Assembly: GCA_022577435.1 (NCBI GenBank)
Contig: JAKOON010000027.1
Location: forward strand, 3,804,122 to 3,868,121
Reading direction: 5' to 3'
DNA: 64,000 bases
Source: Embiotoca jacksoni
Taxonomy: Eukaryota > Chordata > Actinopteri > Embiotocidae
The position numbers were made by a program, and so were the translations under genes. Of this stretch, positions 52,852 to 64,000 are shown piece by piece; position 1 is the first letter of the stretch, and each line of letters opens with the position of its first letter. Below the pieces are notes generated by a model, which saw nothing but the letters and a program-made list of their open reading frames with translations, did not search any database and had not been told where the DNA came from.

Positions 52852-53330
52852 AGACCAGTGGTTCCAAAACAGGGGCTCGGGGGCCCTAGAAAGGCTCCCG
52901 ATATAAATCTGAGGGGGTCATAAGCTGTTTAATGGAACTGTAAAAGAAAAACAAAAAATAAAGTTATTATTTGTGATTTGTTGGATGCTTGCGGTTTATA
53001 TACTCTATGTATGATGTTGACATGAGTTACAAGCTACATACTGTATAGCAGTGATTCCCAACATGAGGTTTGGGGCTCTGGAAAAGGTCCCGAGTTAAAT
53101 CTGAAAGATCCCCAAAAACTGAAAGGTAAACAAAAGGTACAACAACATTTTATCATCGTGATTTCTCACTAAATTCTTTCTGGTCAAATCCACAGTTTAT
53201 TTTAGCTGCTCATTTCCTGACCAGTGGTTTCCAACCTAAGGGTCAGGGGCAGCATATGGGGCCAAGTCGGAGGGGCCACAAGATGATTAAAGGGACATTA
53301 GAAGAAAAAACAACAACAACAACAAAAATG
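52852..53330 (+). repeat. Three diverged copies of a GTGGTTCCCAACCT-type repeat
   Basis: Copies begin near 52857 (AGTGGTTCCAAAACAGGGGC), 53050 (AGTGATTCCCAACATGAGGT) and 53222 (AGTGGTTTCCAACCTAAGGG). Each is followed by a GGGG-rich stretch, an AAATCTGA/AGTCGGA block and a piece resembling GATGATTAAAGGGAC. Such repeats are common in teleosts; three in one orientation suggest local duplication or nested insertion. Confidence 0.65.
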
Positions 53331-54699
53331 ACAATGTGGAATACTGAAATCTTTGCAAACTATTCCAGATTACACATTTTAGATCGCAACATCAAGTAAC
53401 ACAGGATCAGTTGTAGCGTTAACAGTTTACAAGAGAGGCGTCCTTTCCCGCCTTTTCTCTTTGGGGGTCGTGGTAAAAGAAAAAACATATTCTCCCGTAA
53501 AACTGTTTCTGCTATGGTGACATTTGTCTAAGTTAGTGTGAAATATTGTACTCACACAGCCAGGAGTATGTGTGTTAATGAATTCATACACTTGCATGAT
53601 TTTATGTATGTTTTTGTAAGCGTATTAACGTCCGTTTTAAGCAGGTGTGGCAGCAGATTGAGTGTCACTGAGACTTTGATTTGCTATACGTGTGAGTGGC
53701 AGCGGGCCAAGCCGATTTAGTAATGCCCCCCACCCCCCCCACCGTCAACGTCAGTCATCTCTGCCGATACGTCCGGCGTGCAACGATTTCCTGTAAAGCT
53801 GTCAAATCTTTGTGTGAGAGCAGGAACCCGCGGAGAGATGGGGTTGCAATGTTAGCAGTTAAAATCCTAACTATGATAAATTTATGTGGCAGACGTTTTG
53901 CGATATGCTTCATTATAAGCTCAGGGGTTAAGAATGACACTCGTTTATTCACATAGTGAGTTTAATTTGTATGTGGAGGGTTTGATTGGCTTTGTTAACT
54001 GCATGCGAGCGTGAGATTGTGAGAGCCGCATGCGCAACACCCAAAGAAATCACTTCGTCTTCTTCACGTCGTCCTTAAAGAGAGATGAAAGGATGAAAGG
54101 AAAAGAAAATACGGTGGAGCGGTTGAGCTGGTTGACATTGACAGAGTGGCTGCTCCTACTTCAGGCCCTATGGTGTGTTAACTGTCAAACCCAGTAGCTG
54201 GTAGTACAGCTGATTTGATGATGTCCTCAGAAAACGATGTTAGAAGTGCTTCACGTGTCATTAATCCAAATGTGACTGAAGTCGGGACTTTGTTCCTGAC
54301 CCGCTCTGAAGGTGTCAAATCAGACATTGATCGGCAGTTCAGTCAAAGAGGAGGTTAACTTGAACCTATCAGGAAAAAACTAGAACCTCGAGGTTTTACG
54401 CCTCCAACAGCCAAACTAGTCACTGTTTCAATCCATGTCTCTCCAGACTCATTAAATACATGCAGTGAAGACTTTGAAAAAATTTGACTAATAAAGCTGA
54501 TTCTGATAGAGCACATATATAACACATTGCAGCCACGACAGAAGAGAAAGCTTCAAATTGATGTAGATTTTGTTGTAAAGAAGCCAGGACACCTGAGATT
54601 ATTGTCACCGATTCAATATCCAACCAAGTGTGAGATATGATCACAATCTCCCCTTCTGGTCCTGAGCTACGGTGTTAATTAAAGGTTGGAAAAGGGTCT

Positions 54700-55010
54700 T
54701 TGCAGAATATTATGAGTTCACAGTGAAGTTGACCTTTGACCTATTGGATACAAAATGTAATCACGTCAACATTTTATTCACTTCAAAATGCGTGTGAAAT
54801 TTCACAATCACTAAAGTATGAATTCTTGTTTTGTGAGGTCACAGTGACCTTTGACCTTTGCAAAATCCTATCAGGTCATCCTTGAAGCCGAGTCAACGTT
54901 TCTGCCCAATTTGAAGAAATTCCTTCAAAGCGTTCCTGAGCTATCACGAGAACGGACGGACAACCCGAAAACTATAATGCCTCCGGTCATTGATATCAAT
55001 ACGCCTTAAA
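54700..55010 (+). repeat. Dispersed CCTTTGACCT-type repeat, copy 2
   Basis: Ends with ACGGACGGACAACCCGAAAA and ATAATGCCTCCGG, an end I recognise from common fish repeats. Contains GTGACCTTTGACCTTTG and TCACAATCACTAAAG blocks. Confidence 0.65.
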
Positions 55011-57024
55011 GACAAATAAAAAAAATCTACTGTTGTAATCTACAGGAGTTTACAGCCTTTAGAGCTAACCACAGCAAATTACTGTTCCACTTGAAATGCT
55101 TCAAAGCAGATGGTTTCCAGTTTCCAGGGTTAGAATACCAGAATCAGGAAATTATGTCAGCGCTGCAGAATAAAAACTCACATTGGGATTTCTTGGTCTG
55201 CGTTAAGTCGCTCTAGAAATTCCTGATGTTTCACGCAGCTGTCGGAGCGCCGTGCCTTCAGCATGCTGATGAGAAGATGGCCGTCTTCCACATTAATACA
55301 AGCCCTTAAATTCAAGCTCCCCTAATTAATGCACTCAAATCAGTTTCAAAGGTGCCGCGAAAAAAAAAAAACAAGGTTGGAGGCAGGCGTGTTGATAATT
55401 CTCTGGTGATGATGCTCATCCCATCAACTAGATCCTCTCAGCTCATTTCCTCTCCACCCCCTGGGGACTCAGTGTGGGGACTCCAGCATATCCCGACTAA
55501 GTCGGTAAATGACTGAATAGTTCATACTTGTACATACAGTATACCGTATATTTCCAAGGATGTATGTGGTACTAACGAAGAACAGGCTCAGCTGAACGTG
55601 TGATCTGATATCTGGTCCACTGGAGTCCCGACATATATGTAGAGGTATATTTTTCGGAGCTTTTGCGATGCAAGTAAAGACGTCGACCAATCACATCGCG
55701 CAACCAGGCTGTCAGGACAGTTAGCGGTTTATGTAGTTCGCTTTTGGATGCGGCAGAGTTGGTAACAGTGTCACTGAATGGTTCGAAATCAAAATCTGCT
55801 CTTCTTTTGTCGAGCGAGGAGCAGGACAAGATCATCATCACTGGATGATGTTGAATCCATTGTTGTTTTTTTAAATGGAAAAATCATAGTCGTATTTATC
55901 TGATGAAGGACAGCTTTAGTGGCAGGAGCAGCGAGGTGAAAAGATCGATGGAAATGGTTTTTTTTTCCACTTTGAGAATGATTCATTTGATGAATTCTCA
56001 GAGGACAAGAGGCTGAAAGTATTCAGGATTATTTGATAAAAAGGGATGGTCATTTTCTTTGGCGGTTTGTGTAGTATTAATGGTTGTTTTTGTTGTTTTG
56101 TAAAGTAAATCGATCCGCCACCAATGAGTGAGTTTTGATGCTCTGAATAGGAAACAGTTTTTCCCCCTTTTTGCCTCTTTTTTTCTCATTTACCTGCACT
56201 TTCATTACTCCTGATCAGTGAACCTGTATGATTAGTTTTCATTAGTACACTGCAGAGTGAATTTGGATTTGTGTAGCTGTGTTCATGCTGATGCAGGTAC
56301 AGCCGTACCTGAGTCCCAATGAGAGAGTTTATCCCACAAGGAGGAGCTGCGCTCCATCTGGAAATCTCCATAATAATAGAAAACCTGTGCATGCACCACA
56401 ATACTCACTCACTCAAAGTGTGCATGTGAATATAATTTTTGATTTTAGGGACGCGTATGCACACAATTACTGACAAGCATCTAGCTTTCTTTGACTGCTT
56501 CCTGTCTGAAGGATTCATGTTATTTTTAAAATGAAAAGATAAAAAGATTAACCCACGGATGTTACGTGTTCAGTTCAGATGTCACACACTGTGGTCCTTT
56601 CAACGTGTTCACATGCTTTCTATGTCACCTCACTGTGAAAATCCATACAAGTGCACTCAAAGCCCTGGTTGTGTTTCTATTTCCTCTCAATCCAAGACAT
56701 GGCAGCTGCTACGGAGTCGCAACTATGTCGTAACAACTAAATAACATTAATCCTAATTTTCACTTGTAGCCAAGGTGTCCTCGGTTCAGCTTTAACAGAA
56801 TAATCCTCATAATTATCAAAACTTCTGACCATTTGCTTTTTTAATAGCAGTATTTACTTTTACTTTCAGTACTTAAGTACATTTAATATATAAAAAAAAA
56901 ACATTTTTCTACTTAAGTACCGTAAATATCAGGATACTTTGAGACCAAGCCATTTTCTAACAGGTGACTTTAACTTTTACCAAATGTATTTTCTTTCCAG
57001 ATATCTGTGCCTTTACTCAAGTGT

Positions 57025-57025
<1 letters not shown>

Positions 57026-57078
<53 letters not shown>
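57026..57078. repeat. (CA)n microsatellite
   Basis: About 26 CA copies. Confidence 0.95.
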
Positions 57079-57079
<1 letters not shown>

Positions 57080-57945
57080 TGCTAATCTGAGACCCCATTA
57101 TGATGCCCTTTCCCAGAGATTACACTGTTATAAATGAACACTTGACCTGCTCCCCCAGTCAGCATTCGTACAATCTCTCTATTGCTATTTCTATATTTTG
57201 GAATCCATTTTTCTGTTCCTTCCACCACTGCGTTCCCTTGAGGTTTATATTTTTAGGCATAGGATTACTTTTAAAGCATTACTTCTGCTTACCCTAACCA
57301 ATTTTGTGAGTACAAATTATGCATATTCAGAACTCTTTTATTGCATTCATGTATTGAATGAGCTTGAATTCTTAAGGATACTGCAAACTGTTCATTGTTT
57401 ACTCTGGTGGTTGAAAAGCAAGCAGTGCATTACAAAAGAATTTCGGTCAAGTTATAGTTCATGATGGATTTGTCGTCGTGCAGCAGTGATGAGTCCTTTT
57501 ACGTTCACAACACGGCATAAACCACTGAATTAGGACAAAACGCAGATGTAAAGTTCACCAATATCCATGAATTTCCACATCATTTTCACTTTCAAACACT
57601 CATCCTGCAGATACCAGACACTCAGTGTAATTTCTTTATGTAATATTATTAATATAAACATTTTCCGCTCCACAGGCTTTAATAATGTCAAGCAAAAACA
57701 TCTCTCAACCCTCAGGATATCAAGTTCTCTATGACATTAATCTAACGGTATAGCTCCCAGATTGTAAAAGTAGCTTCATACATAATGATCAGCAATATAA
57801 CCAGACTTTTCTGCTTCAGTTGTACAAAAAGGTTCTGAAGTGTTGAATTTTTCTTTGTTATTTCAGATTATTTCAAATGCAACCAGATGCTGTTTGTGTC
57901 ACGTCAGCCATTCAGAAGGCTTTCAGACGGGTGCTGCATGGGGCG

Positions 57946-57975
57946 GGGGAGGGGGGGGGGGAGGGGGGGGGGGGG
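57946..57975 (+). repeat. G-run tract, possible G-quadruplex
   Basis: Runs of 5, 10 and 13 G separated by single A, preceded by GGGGC. Confidence 0.85.
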
Positions 57976-60137
57976 TTGTTCGTTTTTAATCTCCACCTTG
58001 AACAAGTGGGTGGTGATTTAACGGACACTGTGATTACATCAAGATATAATGATTCAGCGGAGACGAATATAGTTGATCTCAGTGAGTCAAAACAAGCAAT
58101 CATGGGATTTTTAAGGAGAAAAGGTCTAAGCCTTCAGCAGTCCAATCCCATCTCAGATTGTGAGATGCGGTTTTAATGTGTTTACCCTTCAATAAACCCC
58201 TGTTTGTGTGGATTTGATGACACGGCTAAAACACCCAAATGTCACTATACGCAGACGACACTGCTCAATAAATTCCTAATACACATCTCGGTTTCACAAA
58301 AGAAAAATGTGCAACATCACTGACCTTTTGCAAACCCAGATATCTTGAAGAAAACTTCAGCAAGATGAAAAACACAACAGAGGCAATTCAAAAACACACA
58401 TATGACGCAATCCTTATAACAGGCTGCTCCAGATGTGACCCTGTATTGACTGGATGGTTTATCATTTAGCTCATTCTAATAACAAGGATGGATTGCCTTT
58501 CTTGAGTTCAAACTGTATATATACATTTTTCCTGTGGGCATATGAAGCCTGGGAGCTTAAAACCGTAATAAGATGAATGATTGATATGCCAGGAGCATGA
58601 AGAGTGTTGGAGGGGTGGGATACGTTTAACCCGGTGTTGCTTTGAATCAAAGCTGGGAGGTGCTGTTAATTATCAGAGTGTCTCTGATGGCCACAGATGA
58701 AACCGACACACAAGCTATCCTTTTTTATTCCTATCAAATATGTGTGTATGTGGAGATCTTTATTTGCTATATGAAAGCACCTGCCTTTATCAAAGGTTCA
58801 AAGGTATTGATTCAATAAGGAAGGAACTTCAAACAGCTCATGCTTCTTTAAAGTAGCTCAATCCGTATGCAGATGTGGAAGGTATCGCTGCTGTGAGTTG
58901 TTCTACGGATGCACATCAAAAGTTTGATTATGCTGAGTATAAGTCTCAATAATTTTACCAAATGAAGATATTTTTATTTTAGATTGCCTTCTTCAATTTG
59001 ACTTACTGACATATTTCAACTCTGTTGCATATTACAGGCGTGTGTTAGGCCTTTTGTTGTGTATATTAATAATATGAATAATGAATAAAATATTTGTAGC
59101 TTTCATAATGTGTAACTGAAAACAAATGCACAAATGATTGAAGAGATGTGATCAAACGTTAGCATGGTTGAGCTGGTTTCGTCTCAGAGTTTTTAGCTGC
59201 AATACAACCGGCTGTATAGTTTCAGAGAAACTCTCCTCACATCTTTATAACCTGTGGTGATAAAATAGGAGATTGGCCCAGAGGAGAAAAATAATAAACA
59301 CACACCTCAGACCAGTTGTTACAGCAAATCTCTAAAGTAAACGTACTTACACACTCCAGCAGCTGCAATAATCATGGCTAGGTTCACACTGTCAGTCCAA
59401 ATCCAATTTTTGCAAATCAGATCAGAATCCAATCTTCTTGATTGACTGACTGCATCTTATATTGGACGTGATCAGATCTGATCTGTCTATGCGGGTGGCA
59501 GTCCTTCTCATTTTAGAGTCTATCCACATTGGTTGCTATAGTAATTACACCGCGTCTGGATGTATTAGTTGCCATAACCAAACCGAAATGGAGGGTAATG
59601 AAATGGGCTTGATTATTTACCACATCAAATGAGGAGCCTGTAACGAACGTTGTATGGAACTAATGATAGAGCGTCACAGGTAAAGGAGGCTGGCCAGCTC
59701 AAACCATATACTGTATGCGTTTTGAAGTGGATTTGTTCAAATAAGTCTTTGCGGTTCATCGTCGGACACCAATCAGATATGCACATAAATTGGATTTTGA
59801 CTGAAAGACAGACTAGAGCCTATATCTCTTGTCCTTTGGGAGCAATGATGGAAATTAAAGGTAATGTTATTGTAGAGCTGTGGAGAGAGGAGGTCGGGGT
59901 CGAGCGATGGGTCACGGTAACTAATAAACAGTGTGGACATTGTCCAGTGGGTTTGAAAACATGCGAGTATGCAATTTAATTTGGGAGAAAAATATTAAAG
60001 CTGGATTTTTACATTGCACTGGGCATACGTTGGTTTTATGCGGATATTGTGAACAAATGTTGTTAACAGCAATGACTGTTGTTGCTGTTTTACTTCATGT
60101 ATTTCTAAGCATGATAACGTCACACCACATGGAGACG

Positions 60138-60274
60138 CTGTGTGTGCGTGTGTGTGTGTGTGTGTGTGTGCGCGCGCATGCTGAATCAGAGATGTGTAGC
60201 GATGGAGAGGTGATTACAGTTATGACTGGGGGTTGGATTATGGAGGATTACATGCACACACACTCTGACACTGT

Positions 60275-60351
<77 letters not shown>
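60138..60351. repeat. (GT)n then (CA)n tracts
   Basis: GT with GC repeats at 60138-60178 and about 38 CA copies at 60275-60351, in opposite sense, about 200 bp before the first coding exon of the NMDA receptor gene. Confidence 0.9.
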
Positions 60352-60353
<2 letters not shown>

Positions 60354-60565
60354 AGAGTTTTTCTGATGACACGAGTCTAAATGCAGGGCTAATACTGTCA
60401 TACAAAAGGGTCAGAGAGAGAGACAGAACAGGAAAGAGAAATAAGGGATGGATATGTACTGACGGATTATGAGGCATTATGTCAAAATCACCATAAAAGT
60501 AAAGCAGCTTGTATGTTTGACACGCTGCTCTCTTCCCCTTCCTTCCCAGGCACTAGGCTGCCAAC

Positions 60566-62334
60566 ATGGCCATTCCCAGGGGACATCCTCCTCCTCCTTC
60601 TCCTTGGCCCCCTCTCTTCCTCCTTCTCCTCTTCCTCCTCCTCCTCATCTCCTCGCCTCGCCCGCTGCAGGCCCGGCCGCTCCTCCTCCACCCCTCCATC
60701 AACGTGGCGGTGGTGTTCAGCGGCTCCAGCTACCAGACTGAGGTCAGAGGTCGTCTGAGTGGGGAGAACTTTGTCGACTTGCCCGTGGTGGTCAGCCCCG
60801 TGACCGTGCTGGTCAACGACACCAACCCCCGCGACCTGCTGACACATCTCTGCGATACCATGGCAACGGAGAGGCTGCACGGTGTGGTCTTTGAGGATGA
60901 TGTGGGCTCGGGTGATGGCGCTCAGGTGAAAATGATTTATGCGTGTTTTGGGGTGTTTTCTGATAAGACATCCTCTCCAGAGTCACGGTGTTCAGTCACC
61001 CACATCCGCTTCCTAAAGCTGCACAAGGCAACGTTTTTATGTAAAAAAGCATCTGTCTTGTCAGCTTAAATCACAAAGAGGAACTAATTGAGATGCCAAG
61101 CATGTACTATCTTTGCTGAAATTAAATTATGGTGTTCATATGGTTTTAGATCGTACGGAGAAAAGAAATGACATTAAATCATAGAATCAAAATGTAAATC
61201 ATCCCTTAAACAGTGTTCTTATAGAAGAAGAAATGCTCAAATTACTACGGAAAAAAAATTTGTGTAGTTCAGGTCACTCATAAAAGTAGAGCACTTGATT
61301 GCTTTTGTAAGAAGAGAAATGTAATTTTATACTAAGCTCATATCAGCCACAATTAAGAAGTGTTTGCTCTGAAATCTGCACAGTTCAGGCAGTTCAAACC
61401 TGTTATTTGGGGTGGCGTGACTCAAGACATGACTCAATACCTACATTGCAGTCACTGAGACAGATCTTTTTTTTTTTCTTTTGGCGTGTTCCAGAAGTTG
61501 TGGAGCTTCTGACTGCATCCTGAAGCCCAGTTCAGACCAAAGACTCACGACGAGACGAAACCGTTTTAAAACGCAAAGAAAAAGATTGCAGCAGTGTGAA
61601 CGGGACTGTCTCAGCTCAACTGTCATGGCTTACTGGCAGCTTTAATAATCATTAATACTCCTGTGTTTTCCCTACATTTACAAGTTAAAATATAGCCTGA
61701 GAAAAAGGTGCATGTTGCAGACTGACAAATTGCGAGTAGCTGCATGTTTCAAAACACCTCGTCGCCAATGTTTGGTCTGAACTGGCCTTAAGTTTTTGTT
61801 ATCAGATGGATTTTGCGTATTTGCTATGGAACTGTAAACTACATTTCCTTTTTTCGAAGCACTTTGAGGATGTATAGTAGCTTTTTCTCGTATACAACAG
61901 TTAATGCATTTTGTGCATCCTTAAGGCATTTCCTTTTAAAAAAAAAAATTATAATTCTGACACTTGTTTACATCCAATATTTTGGCTAGAATTGCTGTGA
62001 AGCACAGCACCAAATGCCATTTTAGTTTGATCTTCGAATGATGTATATAAATTTCACTTCGGCAACCAAGTCAGTTTCTGGATTTGATCTGAACTTTAGG
62101 TCATGGGCTGCCTCACTCTATCAAATTGGAGAAACTACTGTATATTGTTATATTTTACATAACATGCTGCACGCAGGTGCAGAATTTTCATCTTCCTTCG
62201 TGCACACACTGAGTCTGTCTCTTTTTCGGCTTCAGGTGGCAGAAGTGGCACAGATCCTGGACTTCCTCTCCACACAGACAGCTCTGCCAATTGTGGGCAT
62301 CAGTGGTGGCTCAGCCGTTGTCATACCATACAAG
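60566..62334 (+). CDS. grin2c: NMDA receptor GluN2 subunit, probably GRIN2C, 5' part
   Basis: Two coding exons: 60550-60925 (acceptor CCTTCCCAG before 60550, ATG at 60566) and 62236-62334, both ending at GT donors with phase 0. The gene runs off the window. Residues 1-36 look like a long signal peptide (PLFLLLLFLLLLISS). The amino-terminal domain then starts with INVAVVFSGSSYQTE, LVNDTNPRDLLTHLCDTMAT, ERLHGVVFEDD, and in exon 2 VAEVAQILDFLSTQTALPIV, GISGGSAVV. These blocks are typical of GluN2 subunits, which bind glutamate and assemble with GluN1 in synaptic ion channels. GluN2D is the main alternative; I favour GluN2C because human GRIN2C lies in the same chromosomal region as RGS9 and GNA13. 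About 153 residues are visible, all in frame. Confidence 0.85.
61523..61791. mobile_element. MITE-like element with terminal inverted repeats
   Basis: The left end AAGCCCAGTTCAGACCAAAG and the right end TTTGGTCTGAACTGGCCTT are inverted copies of each other, with similarity continuing inward (GACGAGACG versus the inverted CTCGTCGCC). The length is ~270 bp and there is no reading frame. It sits in the intron after the first grin2c coding exon. No clear target-site duplication is visible. Confidence 0.65.
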
Positions 62335-63163
62335 GTACTGTCAAAATAATGAGCCAATCATTTTCAGCGTTTGGCCCATCAGCACCCAGGAGCTTGGATT
62401 GGTTCTGAAGTAGTCTGCCTTCTTGCCACTCTGATGAATGCATTTCACCCAGAGGTGTTGCAATAACATTGGTCACATATAACGATCAAGAAAAAAAAAA
62501 TGTTCACTGGTACGAGATGAACAACAACCTGTAATATAAACCCTGTCAGCAGCACTCGCTCCTCACAGCCTCCTGTCTTAGTCAGAACTCTTGTGCACCA
62601 GCATCACTCAGCTTAAAACAATTTAAGTAGGTCAGAGCGGTGAAACCCACTTTGGCAAGCAACTCGCTGCATGCAAATACTTGGATATGAGCAATACAGA
62701 TGGGCGAATTATCGGCGATGACTGCAGCCTTCGACCCTTATCAGATCGTCTAATCCCTGGCTGGGAAAAAGCCACAGTTGTGGGAAGAGAAACTTTGCGA
62801 GGGGAGACAAGTGCTACGGGCAATCTGCGCTTCAATCAATCATCCCTGCGCTCTTGAAGAGCAGCAGGTTTTTCCTGCTATGATTTAGCATGTATCTCAT
62901 TGATGAATGGAGACGGAGAGCAGTGAGCTGTGCGGTTAGATTGTAAAGAAGAGATTGATGACACCAGATGGATTGCTAATCTATACTTTTTCTCCACTTT
63001 TGAGTTGGATAATGGCTCCATCCCTTCTTCCTCTCACTGCGTGCTTCCCGCCCGTCTTCCCTTCCTTCCTTTAATTGCCTAACTGCTATCCTCAACACCT
63101 TGTATTTATAGAAGTGACTCTCACACATAGAAACACACATGCAAATGAACACAGTCACAGTCA

Positions 63164-63212
<49 letters not shown>

Positions 63213-64000
63213 CCAAATGGGTGAATTCCTGCACTTATCCACCAGCAGAGGAATCCAAACCGAGCTGTAAAGTGCAGCTACGTGGCTACGAACGGTGCAT
63301 GTCGCCCGCAGGCGACATTTTGTAAACTGTGGCAAGTTGTATTTATCAGATTCCTGTTAATCAAAAGGTATCTGCAGATGTCACGTCATAGATGGGTATT
63401 AAACAGGAGGAGTTGTAGCTGCGGGAGGGTGATTGATTTGCTGTATTTTGATGGCAGAGCGGGAACGGCAGAGTGAGTGAGTAATAGGCAGACGGAGGAG
63501 AAAGATTCTTCGATGAAGCTTGGCTGACAGCTGCCTGAAGGCAATGTTTTACTGTCTCACAGTTAAGTCTCCCTTCTCTCTTTTGTGAGTGAAATAGTCA
63601 TTCTTGTTCCCAAAATTCCATTTTGGTATTTTTTTTGGTACTCTCTGCACTTCTCACCTTGTCTCATTTCACCAACTTATTCATATTTTACTTTTGGTCT
63701 CTCTATCCCTCCAGCTTTATAATCTTTCCCTCCATCACCTCCACTCCATGAATACAGTTTTTTTTTTTTGGCTGAGTCTGTTAAGGTTGGCCAAAAGTAA
63801 GCCACGGGCCTGTGCTCTTTTGTGCTCTCTTGGAGCTCCATGACGCCATTAAACTGTTAATTAGACCCTTCAGGAGGCTGGAGCCTCCTATATAGTTTTT
63901 ACAATTCACCCCAACATCAAAACCATTCAGTCTTTTTTTGCCCCCTATTTTTCTATTTTGCTTTCGGTTCCTTGCAAAAACCTCTCCAACCCGTTGCTAC
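62335..64000 (+). other. grin2c intron to the window edge
   Basis: No further coding exon is recognised. It includes (CA)n at 63165-63210 and several pyrimidine tracts. The next exon, expected to continue the amino-terminal domain, must lie beyond 64000. Confidence 0.6.

Larger units (their letters stand above)
52205..60549. other. Probable grin2c first intron or intergenic region
   Basis: About 8.3 kb without coding exons. It holds three diverged copies of one short repeat (52852-53330), a CCTTTGACCT repeat (54700-55010), (CA)n at 57026-57078, G runs at 57946-57975, and (GT)/(CA) tracts at 60138-60351. Confidence 0.5.

Noticed and set aside
57877..58176. 99-aa plus-strand frame
   Set aside because: A large part is a G-run-encoded poly-Gly stretch and the rest shows no domain.

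Overview
The window looks like nuclear DNA of a ray-finned (teleost) fish. The evidence is intron-split vertebrate genes with GT/AG junctions, very dense (CA)n/(GT)n microsatellites, tRNA-derived SINEs, several interspersed repeats of kinds common in teleosts, and a large AT-rich satellite. I recognise four protein-coding genes by reading exons and splice sites by eye; no alignment was run.

Layout. 1-9360: a satellite of roughly two hundred copies of a ~38-bp unit built around a 14-bp palindrome, with three near-identical minus-strand SINE copies and two GAAA tracts embedded in it. 10202-12900 (minus): mtnap1 (C17orf80-like, mitochondrial nucleoid-associated protein), 4 coding exons. 15988-23597 (minus): gna13 (G-alpha-13), 5 coding exons, with a probable ~2.2-kb 3' UTR reaching ~13.8 kb. 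24507-37902 (plus): rgs9, 19 coding exons, with both the short retinal-type ending (stop at 35088) and the long brain-type ending (36326-37902). 39106-60549: about 21 kb with no recognisable coding gene, rich in microsatellites and old repeats; its 50.6-52.2 kb part may hold the promoter and a non-coding exon of the next gene. 60550 to beyond 64000 (plus): the 5' part of an NMDA-receptor GluN2 subunit gene, probably grin2c; only two coding exons lie inside.

How the genes fit together. gna13 and rgs9 are head to head with about 0.9 kb between start codons. As far as I remember, GNA13, RGS9, C17orf80/MTNAP1 and GRIN2C all lie on human 17q24-q25, so the set looks like conserved synteny. gna13 and rgs9 both belong to G-protein signalling, and rgs9 and grin2c are neural genes, but nothing shows that they work as one unit.

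Points of most interest: the palindromic satellite that carried a trapped SINE through its own amplification and has a relic next to the mtnap1 stop codon; two independent one-base frameshifts at runs of eight C in otherwise intact mtnap1 and gna13 (most likely homopolymer errors in the assembly); a perfect 34-bp inverted repeat in an rgs9 intron; CA repeats placed immediately downstream of several 5' splice sites; and the preserved RGS9-1/RGS9-2 alternative 3' ends.
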